A DNA stretch of 64,000 bases from Symsagittifera roscoffensis (taxonomy: Eukaryota > Xenacoelomorpha > Acoela > Convolutidae), in NCBI RefSeq assembly GCF_963678635.1, contig NC_087065.1, forward strand, positions 74,593,345 to 74,657,344, given 5' to 3'. The notes beneath the pieces are model-generated. The model searched no databases. It was not told where the DNA came from and saw only the letters and a list, made by a program, of their open reading frames with translations. Positions 53,450-64,000 of the stretch are shown here, piece after piece. Both the position numbers and the translations under genes were made by a program. The number at the start of each line of letters is the position of its first letter. Positions within the stretch are counted from its first letter, which is position 1.

Positions 53450-54660
53450 ACTTCTACTCATTTTTTAAAAAGGGCTATCAATTGAAAGACTACTCCCCTG
53501 TGAGCTTACATACTTCCCTAGAGTCTCTTTTTACCTGACCCCTCTGTCTACACCATTAGAAAAAGTCTGTGGGGGAAAATTTGACCCATTTTTTTGTGGG
53601 GGGAAATGCACTCATATTTTTGATTTTTTTCGTTTTCTCAAAAGTTACTTCTCTCAAATCTGAGTTGTTAGTCTCAATGAATAAAACGGTTTTGCATAAA
53701 ACGGTTAGTCTCAATGAATAAAAAGCTCCGTGCATATGCGGCTACGCCCAATTTTTTTACACAAATTTATTACACTCCAATCTGATATTGTGAGTTCAAT
53801 GGAGATTGCGGGCAGTGAGAAACTCCCCTACATTAGCGGCGACTCAAAAAAATTTTTTACACATAAAATTATTGCCCTCGAGAGAGGTCAATTTTTGAAA
53901 TGTTTTTAAATTTTCTCGAAAACTTCCTGGCCTTATCTGAAATTTGGGTTCAATTCAAAGAACGAGTTTGGGGAAGATCGTTTGTTTATGCAACTACGCC
54001 CAAATTTTTCTGACACCAACAGATATGGCATTCGAAGATTGATTTTTTGACCGTTTTTTAAAGTTTTTTTCCTTGGAAATTACCATCCCTATTTCGAAAT
54101 TATGGTCACGATCGAAATAACAGATTGCATGAATTACTTCTGCACAATCGGCTAAGCCCTATTTGTTTCACAACAAGCTATGGTTCTCGGAATTAACAAA
54201 TTTTATTTCGTTGAACGTTTTTTGGACTTTTTTCGCTAACTATCCTGCCAAATTTGATATCATAGGTTTAATTGAAACAACAGGTTGTTGAAAGCCTACG
54301 TTTATAATAGGCTATGCCCAGTTTGTTTAAGAAAAAAGTTGACATTCAAACAAGTCGAAGTTTTGAAACTTTGACAGTTTTTGGAAACTTTTTGACCTTA
54401 AGCGAAAACTACCGTGCCAATTCTCAGGTTGTGTCCGATCGGGAAACCGTGCTTTGTGAATCTTCTCCGCTTTGAGCGTTTTCTTAGAACTTATGACCGT
54501 TTTTTAGAAATGTTTGAATTTTTTTAAATTTAACCAATCAAATCTGAGATGAAAAGTTCAATCGAAAGAACGGGTTTCGATAGGTATCCCTGCAGATGCG
54601 GCGACTCCTTAATTTTTTGTAAAATGAATGTTGTTACCTTGAAAATCAATTGTCTCAAAA
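53450..54660 (+). repeat. Old, strongly diverged tandem repeat (about 150-160 bp)
   Basis: Phrases of the type gcggctacgcccaattttttacac recur near 53737, 53839, 53989, 54150, 54309 and 54598 amid T-rich sequence. No gene. Confidence 0.45.
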
Positions 54661-55360
54661 TTTTATACTCTTTTCGCTTATTTCAGTAGAGAAACAACCA
54701 AGGTTTTGGGCCGAGTCGAATGTTCGAAATCACATTTCTAGTGCGCACGTACCTCCAGCTGTAGCTACCCTGTAGCCACCACCCTGCCTAATTTCATTTG
54801 TAAGAACGGTTAATAGTTATCTTAATAGAGGTTTTTCTTCTTTTTTCTATTAAGACTTTGTAATGCAATGTTTTTTTTGTCACAAGTGTTGCAAAGCTCC
54901 GCTTCGCCTCTGTGTATATTTAATAAAAAAATTAATTGTATAATAGAAATTCAAGCTCAATGAAATACTGTCCGTAAAAGTCATTGTCAGTAAAAGTATG
55001 AGGGGATGCCACGCTTTAAAGAAAGCATTAGAGGTGGCTTTAATCAGAAAGCTTCAACAATTTTTTTTAGAACTTCAAAAGATTTGAACTCAATTTTGTG
55101 ACAGCGATTTAAAAAAAGCTCGCTTTGTTCGCATGGCTTTTCAAAAATTATAAATAATGATTTTCAAGTTTTCAGTTGATTATATTTGTAGAAATAACTT
55201 TCCAGCGAAGTCTTCATGGATATGTGTACGCCTGGTTTCCATAGATAAAGTATAGTTTTCAGGTCTAAATGTGAGATAAAGTCTAATAAGGTCTAATTTT
55301 GAATCAACTATATAATAGCCAAAAGTAGCTCAAAAGCTTATTACTTACTTAGCTAATCTA
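54661..55360. other. AT-rich intergenic DNA
   Basis: Nothing coding. Contains gcaaagctccgcttcgcctctgtgta at about 54890, a short GC-rich stem seen also near 40800, 43660 and 45530; possibly another Helitron-type 3' end, but it lacks a CTRR terminus. Confidence 0.4.
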
Positions 55361-56971
55361 TCTATCATATATTTAAATGCGGGCTTCACTATCTCGCCAT
55401 GTTTAAGTTTTTTAACGTATTATTTTTGCATGTTTAACGAAAGAATTTTTTCATGGTTAAGCTAAATCGTACATTGCAATGGTTAAGAATTTTTTTTCGA
55501 TTTTCCAGTTTGATGTCGAGGATTATTTCATCAATTTAGAAATTAGCAAACTCGAATTAAAATTTTTAGAAAAATAGATATTCTCAACCCTGTTGTTGGG
55601 CACTGTTAGGGTACTCTCAGAGGTTTCGAATCTTGCCTCTAAATATGACTGCTCAAATCCTTTTTGTTTTCGAGATATGACGTTTTTTATATTTTTTTTC
55701 CAAAAGTTTTCAAAAAAATTTGATTTAAAATTATTCAAAGGTTTTGAAAATCTCCATCGTGTAGTTGGAAACTCTGAGGGTACCCTCAGGAGTTGCGAGT
55801 TTTGTTCCTAAATATGACTGCTCAAATCCTTGTAGTTTTCGAGATATGGCGTTTTTTGTTATTTTTTCAAAAAATATTGAAAATATAATTTTTTTTTCTT
55901 CAAAATATGAATTGCCCATTTTTGTAGTTGGAGCTGTCAGAGTACTCTTATTTTTTCAGGGTTTGCAAATCTTGCCTCCAATTACGACTGCTCCTATCCT
56001 TGTAGTTTTCGAGATATGACGTGTTTTTTTTATTTCTTTTCAATTTTTCAGAAAACTTAGATTTTAAAAAATTCAAAAATTTTGAAATTCTCAACCTTGT
56101 AGTTTCGTACTGCGAAAGTGCTCTCACGAGCTGCTAGTTGCAAATCTTGCAACCATATGCGACGGCTCAAATGCTCTTAGTTTCCGAGCTGTGACATGTG
56201 TTGTCTTTTATTGTTCAAAGAACTTAATTATAAATAGGTATGCAAAATTTGAAGTTCACATCTATATTGAGGCTTTTACATTGCACTTCCAGGAGTTGCT
56301 ATTGTGGTCTCCAAATTTGACGGCACAAATTCGTGTAGTTTTCGAGATATGGCGTTTTTTGTGATTTTTTCAAAAATTTTCAGAAAATATAAGTTTAATT
56401 TTGAAGCTCCCAATCCAGTTTTTGGGGGCTGCCGAAATACTCTCAGGGGTTGAAAATGTTGCGTCCAAATGTGACTGCTCAAATCTGTAGTTTCCCAGAT
56501 ATGACGTTTTTTCGAATTTTCAATTTCTAACCCTGTAATTGGGGTAATGTCAGAGTACTCTCAGGGGTTGCGAATCTTGCCTCCAAATGTGACTGCCTAA
56601 ATCGTTGCTTTTTTGAGATATGACGTTTTTAATCATTTTTTCAAAAAAATTTACAGAAAAGTTAAATTTATTTTTCTTGAGTATGAAATTCCTAACCCTG
56701 TAGATAGGGGCTGTCACAGTACTCTCAGAGGCATCTTTCGCATCTTGCCTCCAAATATGACTGCTCAAGTTTTTGTGTTTTTGAGATATGACGTTTTTAT
56801 GGTTTTTTATTTGAAATTTTAAGTTTGAAATTTCTCAAATTTGAAATCACCATTCCTGTAATTGGGTGCTGTCAGAGTAAACTAAAAGGATGCAGATCTT
56901 ATTTCCAATATCTGCGATTTCCTAGAATTTAAAAAAAAAACTCGAAGCACCGGAGGTGCGTTACACGCTAG
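55361..56971 (+). mobile_element. Helitron-like non-autonomous element 2 carrying 169-bp monomers
   Basis: 5' end A|TCTATCATATATTTAAATGCGGGC, 3' end with perfect stem GCACC-GGA-GGTGC followed by ACGCTAG|T. The first 170 bp and the last 40 bp match element 1; the interior is the same monomer family in a different copy number. Confidence 0.65.
55590..56830 (+). repeat. About 169-bp tandem monomer array 2
   Basis: The gagatatgac core recurs at 55672, 55841, 56021, 56343, about 56497, 56614 and 56783, mostly 154-180 bp apart. More diverged than array 1. Confidence 0.88.
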
Positions 56972-57249
56972 TTACTTATTACGCTCTTCGAAAATGAATT
57001 TAGAAAAAGGAGACAAACTTAAGTTATTTTCAAATGTGAGTGATTTTTTATATTCCAGTTTCAAGCCATGGACTTTTGGTAGTTCGGAAAATAAGGAAAG
57101 AATCCTAAAGATTTTTTCTTGTTAATCAATTTTTTGTGAGTTACGATTCTCTAATTGAATCACTCTACATTCGAATAATGTCACTGTCTTTCAGATAATT
57201 TTGTTACCGAAATGTAGAAAGTGCTTAGCTTATTTACTCGCTTTGCGAC

Positions 57250-58460
57250 ATGGATCAAATTAAATCCTTTTTTAGTCAGAAGAAATTGGACAAGAAGTTT
57301 AAGAAGGCAGGAACAGGTCATACTCTAGCCAACAGGTTAGTAACAGGAAGTCTAGTTAGTAATCTGATTGCACCCGTGTTAGTAATCGGAGTCCAACCGC
57401 ACGATTTTTAAAATCCTAACTTTCACCAGAAATCAATCCAACCCAAGGGTTCATAAAGTTCGCTTCTTCATTTTTAGCTAAGTTGTAAACACTGCCAATA
57501 TCAGATTAAATTTTTTTTTGATATTTTGTCATATTTTGACCAAGAGAGAGAAAGAAAAGCTAGATGATCATACAATAGGCGCTTAAGTTTTAAAATGCAG
57601 CCGAAGAAGCAGTTTTTTGCCATCTCTGTACGGGTTAAAAATTTTTATGTTTCTCGTTAATTGTAGGCAGTTTGATTGTTCAGTTCGATAGATGTTTTTT
57701 TTGTGTGTTCTACAGTGCTGCCAGTTCTAATAATGCGTCTAGTAGTGTTCGGAGCAGGAGCCATGACGTACAGCCGAGTAGCAGACCATCGGTGGCCCCT
57801 TCGCAGCCTTCGAGTGAGTCGGCAGCACTGGCTGGCCAAGCGGCCTTGATGAGAATCGAGAAGAAGTTTCAAGACAATCAGCCCCAGTCCAGTATATCAA
57901 AAGCGGCCAAAGCTCAAGGTCTCGATTTATGAGTCAGTGGGGAAGATTCGCTCTTTAGGGCTTATTACGTTATTTTTTATGTCGTTTTACAGAAATTTTG
58001 TGAGTAAACTTGAATTATTGGCACTGTAGTGTCCTAAAAACTTATGGAGTTTCGGAATTGGACCGCTAACGATTACCCCATCCGGTGGTTTCTAGAAAAG
58101 AGTATAGCCCCCTCCCCCCTTATAAATTACTAACTCAATAGTTGAGCATGCAAATTTTGTGTTTTGTGCTTTGTAAAGAATCCCACATTTTGCAAAGAGG
58201 GAGCGGGGGGATTATTTAAAGTGATCCAAAAAGATATCGTCGTAACTCTGTTGTTGCTCGTTTTAGCCCAGCGCGAACTTGAGGAGGAGCGGAAAGCGAA
58301 GGAAGCGGCCTATCAGAGCTCAGTGCTGTCATCGAAGACCTCTGAGAGGCAGTTTGAGAGTGCACCTGTGCTAGAGTGCATCCTGCTTGTGTGTCCATTC
58401 TGTTCTGACTCATTCGGGAAGCAGTCAATTGACAATCACATGCACGAATGTCTCAAACAG
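57250..58460 (+). CDS. UBXN6-like: UBXN6-like (UBX domain protein 6), exons 1-3, gene continues
   Basis: Exon 1 57250-57335 (donor AACAG|GTTAGT), exon 2 57716-57918 (acceptor TCTACAG, donor AAG|GTCTCG), exon 3 58267-58460 (acceptor TTTTAG, donor AACAG|GTTGGC). Phases 2, 1 and 0 agree, giving 161 residues. The N-terminus (IKSFFSQKKLDKKFKKAGTGH) matches the family opening motif that binds p97; AALAGQAALMRIEKKFQ fits its ALARLE motif; then QRELEEERKAKEA. Residues about 135-158 form a C-x2-C...H-x3-C zinc-finger-like motif (CPFCSDSFGK...HMHEC) where vertebrate UBXN6 has a CPLTG segment. UBXN6 is a p97/VCP cofactor in ER-associated and endolysosomal degradation. PUB and UBX domains would lie in further exons, not found by 64000. 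Confidence 0.75.
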
Positions 58461-60925
58461 GTTGGCTTCTTTTAATCTCTTATTTCAGGGAACTTTAGCG
58501 GACGAAAACTAAGCACCCCATCACGCCTGGTTCTTAGTTTAAATTTGATGTTTAAAAGTTGCTCTGAATGATAATTTTTTCAGTAACAGTCTAAAAATTT
58601 GATGTTGCCAGTAGGCCCCAGTTGCAAAAATTGAAGTGGCTTGAGAAACTTGAATGACCTGTAGTTTGAGATTATTTTTTATATTTCGCGACAGAATAAA
58701 AACACTATTGATCCAATTTTGAGTTGTTTGCTCAGTGTCGCTTAAAAAAGATAGTCGATCAACGATTAAAAGATAATTTTCAGTCATCGATTTTTTCTCG
58801 AAAAAGTGCCGATGTTTTTTTCCCTGTTTTCTCGAGTTCACTAACAATTTTCCAACTCTCTCTTGGGTGTTGTAAAAATTACACGAATTTTTTTGCTAAC
58901 AACGCGTTTCATGAGTAATATTGGGACTTTAAATAGCATTAACTGTATCGGCTGTATTCGAGTTCATCAGTTTCTGCCTGTTTGTTATTGAAGAAAATGT
59001 GATGTACTACTTTTGTCGGATAAAAGAATCCCATAACACTAACGAGGAGTAGTGTTGTGCTGCGTAACCGCTTCTGCGGCTGTCGAATTTCCGTCGGAGC
59101 AAAAATTTTTCAACATGTTTTTTCGGCTACTCTTTAAACTAGTTTTTAGTTTTACTTCAGCCAACCAAAGGACTTGTCGAAGTTGATTTATTTTTGGGCG
59201 AATTGAGTTGTTGTAGTTGAATTTTTCGCCAATAGAGTTTCGATCTGACTATTTTTGCGGAATTTGTTTTTGAATGTCAAAATTTGTCGATGACCCCCAA
59301 AAAATCACAATTGATATAATGTACCAAGTTATTGATCCAAATTATACTTAATTTAATTTTGAAAACCAAATAGTTTTACATGAAATATTGCGGCAATCAT
59401 CATTTGTTTTACACCAAATTAATTCGTGTCAAGCTTAGTTAGCTTCTTTCGAATTTTAGATCTGTCACAAGTTGCCGGTACGAATTTAATGTAACTGAAT
59501 TTTTCATTAGTTTTTTTAAGATGCTATGCGCCTTTTTTCACGAATATATGTATCAATGTTCTCTTCCGTTATATTTGATTTCAGTCTCTTTAATAATTTG
59601 TTCAGTTTTTGTAATGTTAACAAATTTTATTTTGGTCATTACTTAAATAATTAAACGACTAAGTTGCTTTTGATAAGAATTTTTTACGAGTGGAGTGCAA
59701 TAAAATTTTGGGAGGCCAATTTTCTCGTGTCGGTCATTTCAGCTGAAATATACATTTGAGTTACTTTGTAAAAACGATTTCACGCGTATAGATATTTTTT
59801 GAACACTTATTTTTGATCCAAGTTAATTAATGAAAAAAATTATCTGGCGGCGTGTTGATAACATGAACGATAAATCTGCAGCTAAGTCATCATTGCAGAA
59901 CAGTTTCAAATAATTATGTTTTTCTATTCTCATTTTTGTCAGTACCTACGTCAACTCGAAACATTTTTCGCGGCCGAATTTTAGCATAAAATTTTGTTTA
60001 GTTGTGGTTAAGGCAGAATGGAAAACTCTCAGCTGATTTTAGCTCTATCGAAAAATTGTTTTTTTTTTAAATTACCGCTGCTCTTCATGTTGTTATTTTT
60101 TGTCCAAAATAGGCAGTGAGAAATTGAATTTTTTTTAGGAATCACCAAATATGAAACAAATTGAGTTTAAGTTTTGCTTGAAGCGCCAATGACTGTCTTT
60201 AAACTACCCAGCTGCCTACTAAGTGTAGTGGTGTAGAACCTTCTCATGTTTCCAAAGTTGCGGGGTTTACTTCCGGCAGGACGTCTACTCTTTGCAAACT
60301 TGCAAACTGGAAGTTGTCTGCCTTGAACAAATCAAATTTATTTAATCTCGTGTGTCTGTCTATTGTTTGTCGTCTTAATGGCCGCAGCAGCTTTTTTCCG
60401 TTGCGATTTTTTAAAAGTTAAATTTTTTGAAACGCCTTATCTCGCTGAAATACATCATCTAGGGCTCTAACAATTACATATATAGCGACCGAACTTCGAA
60501 TTTTTCGCCAATGTATTTTCAGGCTTCCTGGTTATTGACTGGCGCTTTTTTGCTTTAAAATAACAGTTAGTGTTTTGGCTTCTTTGTTGTCGGCATAGTT
60601 ATATTATTTAATTTTCTGATGTTGTCTTGTTTTTATTCGCTAACGAAGTTTAACTATTTTAAAACAAAATCAACTAGCTCGATTTTTATGGAATTTTTTT
60701 CCTACCAGAAATAGGTTGAATACGATAATTTGTAACGAAAATTAGACATTTACAAGCTTTGTCTCAAGATTTTAGCAGAAATTGCTTAAATACATTTTCA
60801 AATTTGTGATTGTTCAGAAAGTTCATATTTTTGTGTCATCACATTTTCCATCGACCTATGTTGGTTTCTTCAGTTGGTTTTACCTTTTTGGTCAAGTCTC
60901 GCATCCCATAGGTTCAAAAATTATT
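58461..60925 (+). other. AT-rich sequence, probable intron of the UBXN6-like gene
   Basis: No coding or repeat structure that I can support. Interpreted as intron 3 only because exon 3 ends in a donor site and no later exon was seen. Confidence 0.4.
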
Positions 60926-61500
60926 TCAAGACCTATGACGGCCTTGAACAGAAATCTGGAGATACGTCCACTTTTTGCGATCTAGAAAAACGTTTCCAAA
61001 AAGATTCAACGAGATGGAGTCGTCTCCAGCAATCTCTTTATGTGACTCCTTGAACCAGCCACTTGTCTTCAGAAGAGCATCTGAGTTCATGAATTGGGGG
61101 GGGGGGGGCAAGGGTAATGATGCCATTTCCACACCTTTCTCTAGCCCAAATGTCCAGCCATCGTTGCCATGATAATCAGATAGTTGAGGCAGCTCCCGCA
61201 ATTCGCGACTGTCCAACTGGTGTTTTAAAAGTACTTCGGAAAGCTATTCTGTACTGCAAATATACTTAAGGCTCCCCAGGGCTAAAGGCTCCTCACTGAA
61301 GAGCTCATGATTTGTGACCTTGACAACAGGATTCGAAAACCAGGACAACTCTGACGGGTCAATCCGCTTGACTAGCCCCACCCAATTTGTCGCATTCCGC
61401 GCATCGACACATTACACCATTTTCCAGTCCCCTCTAGCTAAAAACACTTCATAACGAGTTTTCATGTCAATATTTTTCTTCGAGCGCTCAATTTCAAAGT
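60926..61500 (-). pseudogene. Unidentified coding-like stretch with two in-frame stops
   Basis: On the minus strand one frame reads as protein-like sequence for about 180 codons: FEIERSKKNIDMKTRYEVF, then WKMV-stop (TAA near 61420), RNATNWVGLVKRIDPSELSWF, LFSEEPLALGSLKY, a TAG near 61234, LDSRELRELPQLSDYHGNDG, a polyproline from a 13-G run, then KTSGWFKESHKEIAGDD to a stop at 60926. Composition and lack of repeats suggest a decayed exon or retrocopy, antisense to UBXN6. Family not recognised. Confidence 0.5.
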
Positions 61501-61989
61501 CAATAAACAGAAATGAAAAGAAATTCTGAAGGCATTTTTACTTCGAAGAACAAAAGAGGCAATGGCAAAAACGCAGCCAGTCAACCAAAATGCAAGGTCG
61601 AATCGATCGAATTGAATGTTAATTTAAGATCAATATTCTGAGACGTAATGAAATTTAAAAAAAGCAAATGTCCTGTTTCAGTCTGGCAGAAACATAAACC
61701 GGTAGGATAGGAGTTTCCAAAAGTAAAATTTAAAGGCAGATATCAAACTACCTACCAAGCATATGTAAAATAACCTCACAATACGGTATATTCACTATTG
61801 AAATTTTTCCGCCAGATTTCAATACAACACCACACAGAATACAAATAGATGATATAAACTTAAGTTTCTCAAAATTTTGTAGAATATATCAAAAAACATA
61901 CAGCACCACAATTCACAACAGGCAGACTCAATATTCACAAATGGAGTTTTTTCAATCAAATCTAATTATCTTCCCATATTACATACAGA

Positions 61990-63425
61990 TAAAATATTTC
62001 ATGTATCTCCACCACAAACATCGACATATTGCACTGAGAACAGAAATAAATCTCTTCTCACATTTAAATTCAATTCGCGAAAAAATTACTGATAGAAATT
62101 TCACATAACAAAATCGATCTAAAAAGAATACTAGGCTGATATATAACAGAATAATTTCAACACAATCTAAACCTAACTGAACAATCTAGAAAAAAAATTC
62201 TCACGCACTATGACGCAGACACAATTTTGGCAGATAAAATAGATTATGTAAAGGAACCCGAATGGTATCATGAAAGGTTTTTTGACATACCAAAATATAT
62301 TTCAAGCTCAGTAATTGAAACTATATCAGTAAAAAAGAATTATTTTAAGGTAACTCCATTAACCACAGATACAACACCATTAAATTACAAAACAATGTTT
62401 CACGCTAGAACAATTGACATTAGCCTGAAATCAACAATCATACATTCACAAAAAAAACCTGAAAGGAACCACAGCACTAAATCAACAAGATATTTAAACA
62501 CCATCACACTTTAGAAATAAAGAAATATTTACTACAAAAGCAGTAACAGCACAACAAAATATCACCTTTTCACCCAACAATGACAGCACCACATGATAAG
62601 AATAATAACCCGTTCCTACAAACATTACAATCAACAGCTAAACCAACTGTTTTTCCTAAACACTCACAAATGAATTATCAAACATTCAGACCGATAATCA
62701 AAGAACGATATTTCAATGATCTAAAAAAAACAAACGTGGAAACTAATTGCAAACCACAATTATGATTTTTAGCTTGCCAGCATTAATACAAGTCACCCTA
62801 CAGCACATCCAATTCAGATAAAACCATCACAATCTCTTCCATCAAAATCAACAACACCGTAATTCTAACCAATGAAAATACCAATGGGACAATATTGATG
62901 AACCAGATGATATTTACCAACCAAATACTTTTGAAGCTGATTTAGACCCACCAAAAATCAATCACAAAAGACTAAAATACCTACGAAACCAAATTTTCCA
63001 CAACGAAATCATATTACACAAACACAATATCCTATGCACACTGAATGTTACCAACCAGAGTAAATGAGAAATGAAATACCATCGCCATTTTATTCTTAAC
63101 ATGAAATTAACCGAAATCAACTTATAAAATTTACACAAATACCTAACACATTAGAATCACTTCAAATGACGACGAATCCATATTTTATGGGTGGATCATC
63201 CCTCATATCAAACAAACCACTAGTGAATTTCACAGGAGTAGACCATGAATACCCAGCTGAAGATTATTTAAATGCTGTTACAGCGAACTCAATCTTAAAT
63301 ATAGGCCCAGAACCAAATAACACACCTCTTCAATAAAATTGGATTTACAGACGTAAAGCTCTAATACAAACCACACTAGACGGGGCAGCCCAAAAAACGG
63401 TTTTCAGTGCTACCTATTTACAGTT
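61990..63425 (+). pseudogene. Decayed retrotransposon gag relic
   Basis: Plus-strand remnants in several frames: 62227-62514 (95 codons), 62580-62765 (61 codons) and 63166-63410. The last has the gag-like PLVNFTGVDHEYPAEDYLNAV, NIGPEP, a TAA, then NWIYRRKALIQTTLDGAAQK, after which homology stops abruptly near 63400. The spacing and F-G...EDYLNAV...W pattern fit a capsid N-terminal region of an LTR retroelement. No RT follows. Confidence 0.6.
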
Positions 63426-64000
63426 CATAACACACTTCATAACCAATAGTTCATTGTTTCTTGGCATGGGCTATAGTCTTTTTGTAATAAATTTATGACA
63501 AGGCTGTGACAAAATTGTACTTGACCGCGTGATAGGTCACTGGTAAGATGTATGACAAATGGTAGGATAGAATTTTCCTCGAAGTTATTGTCGCATTGAA
63601 TAGCTTTTTATGCGGTTTTAACTCTTATTATGTAACTTTCAATATGTCCTATAGGTTGATTCCAAGTGTATTTTCGTAGAGGTTTTCTGTAATAATTGTT
63701 TTTTTATTCTGTTTACTTTTTTTGATGATGCTGATGTTGATTCTGAATCAGAAAAACGTAGTTTTTTATTTACTTATTTGTTTTGGTCGCTGATTTATTT
63801 TGGAGGTATTTGAGATTTTGTGTGGTTGTTGTATTGGATTTGATTTTAAAAAGAAACGATTTTTTACAATTCGTTTTTGTTTTGAGATAGTCTTTTTTTG
63901 TTGGTGTGGTACTATATCAAAATCGCATCTAGCGTCTCGAGTCGGACAAGAAGTCTCACGATCAATGATGCAAAATGCATGTGTTAATTGCTCTTTCTTT
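63426..64000. other. AT-rich sequence, nothing identified
   Basis: No frame, repeat or motif that I can support. Confidence 0.4.

Noticed and set aside
51600-56830. CRISPR array or regulatory repeat cluster
   Set aside because: The monomers are about 169 bp, tandem and diverged, with no spacers; a eukaryotic satellite inside Helitron-like ends.

Overview
The window is eukaryotic, almost certainly from an invertebrate metazoan; I cannot name the species. Evidence: GT-AG introns in a UBXN6-like gene, an ER thioredoxin (TMX family) gene, tRNA-derived SINEs, LINE relics, Helitron-like elements and Ty3/Gypsy LTR retrotransposons. Only two ordinary host genes are visible; nearly everything else is mobile DNA or its debris.

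Left half (1-35319): two very large, related but clearly different Ty3/Gypsy (Mag/GPY-F-like) elements lie head to tail, both on the minus strand. Element A (1-18284) runs off the left edge. It has one LTR (17388-18284), a primer-binding site, a 2.4-kb repeat-rich leader, gag, protease, RT, RNase H, an acidic insert, integrase and then a macro-domain-like segment in the pol frame. After a spacer come extra minus-strand frames: a 124-aa protein, a coiled-coil protein, an SGNH-hydrolase-like protein and a giant ORF (here ORF-X) open for at least 1172 codons to the window edge. Element B (18328-35319) is bounded by near-identical LTRs (890 and 881 bp), so it is about 17 kb. It has the same order but has lost the RT core, half of the macro segment and the coiled-coil/SGNH block, and keeps an ORF-X homologue (885 codons, then a TAA and about 118 more). 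The proposed unusual system is this lineage: giant Gypsy elements with a divergent OARD1/TARG1-like macro domain appended to pol and a second cargo block downstream.

Middle (35320-39554): an inverted relic of a related LTR, the 3' end of one LINE, a 5'-truncated LINE with a restriction-like endonuclease (R2/NeSL-type architecture), then an intronless TMX-like gene with signal peptide, CGAC active site, membrane anchor and KKxx ER-retrieval tail.

Right half (39555-64000): AT-rich intergenic DNA with a 2.85-kb tandem duplication carrying SINE-like tRNA modules, a decayed minus-strand EN-RT LINE, two Helitron-like elements filled with about 169-bp tandem monomers, the first three exons of a UBXN6-like gene (57250-58460), a minus-strand pseudogene-like coding stretch near 61 kb and a decayed plus-strand gag relic near 62-63.4 kb. 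Many open frames in retroelement regions start with GTG or TTG; those starts are frame limits, not proposed start codons.
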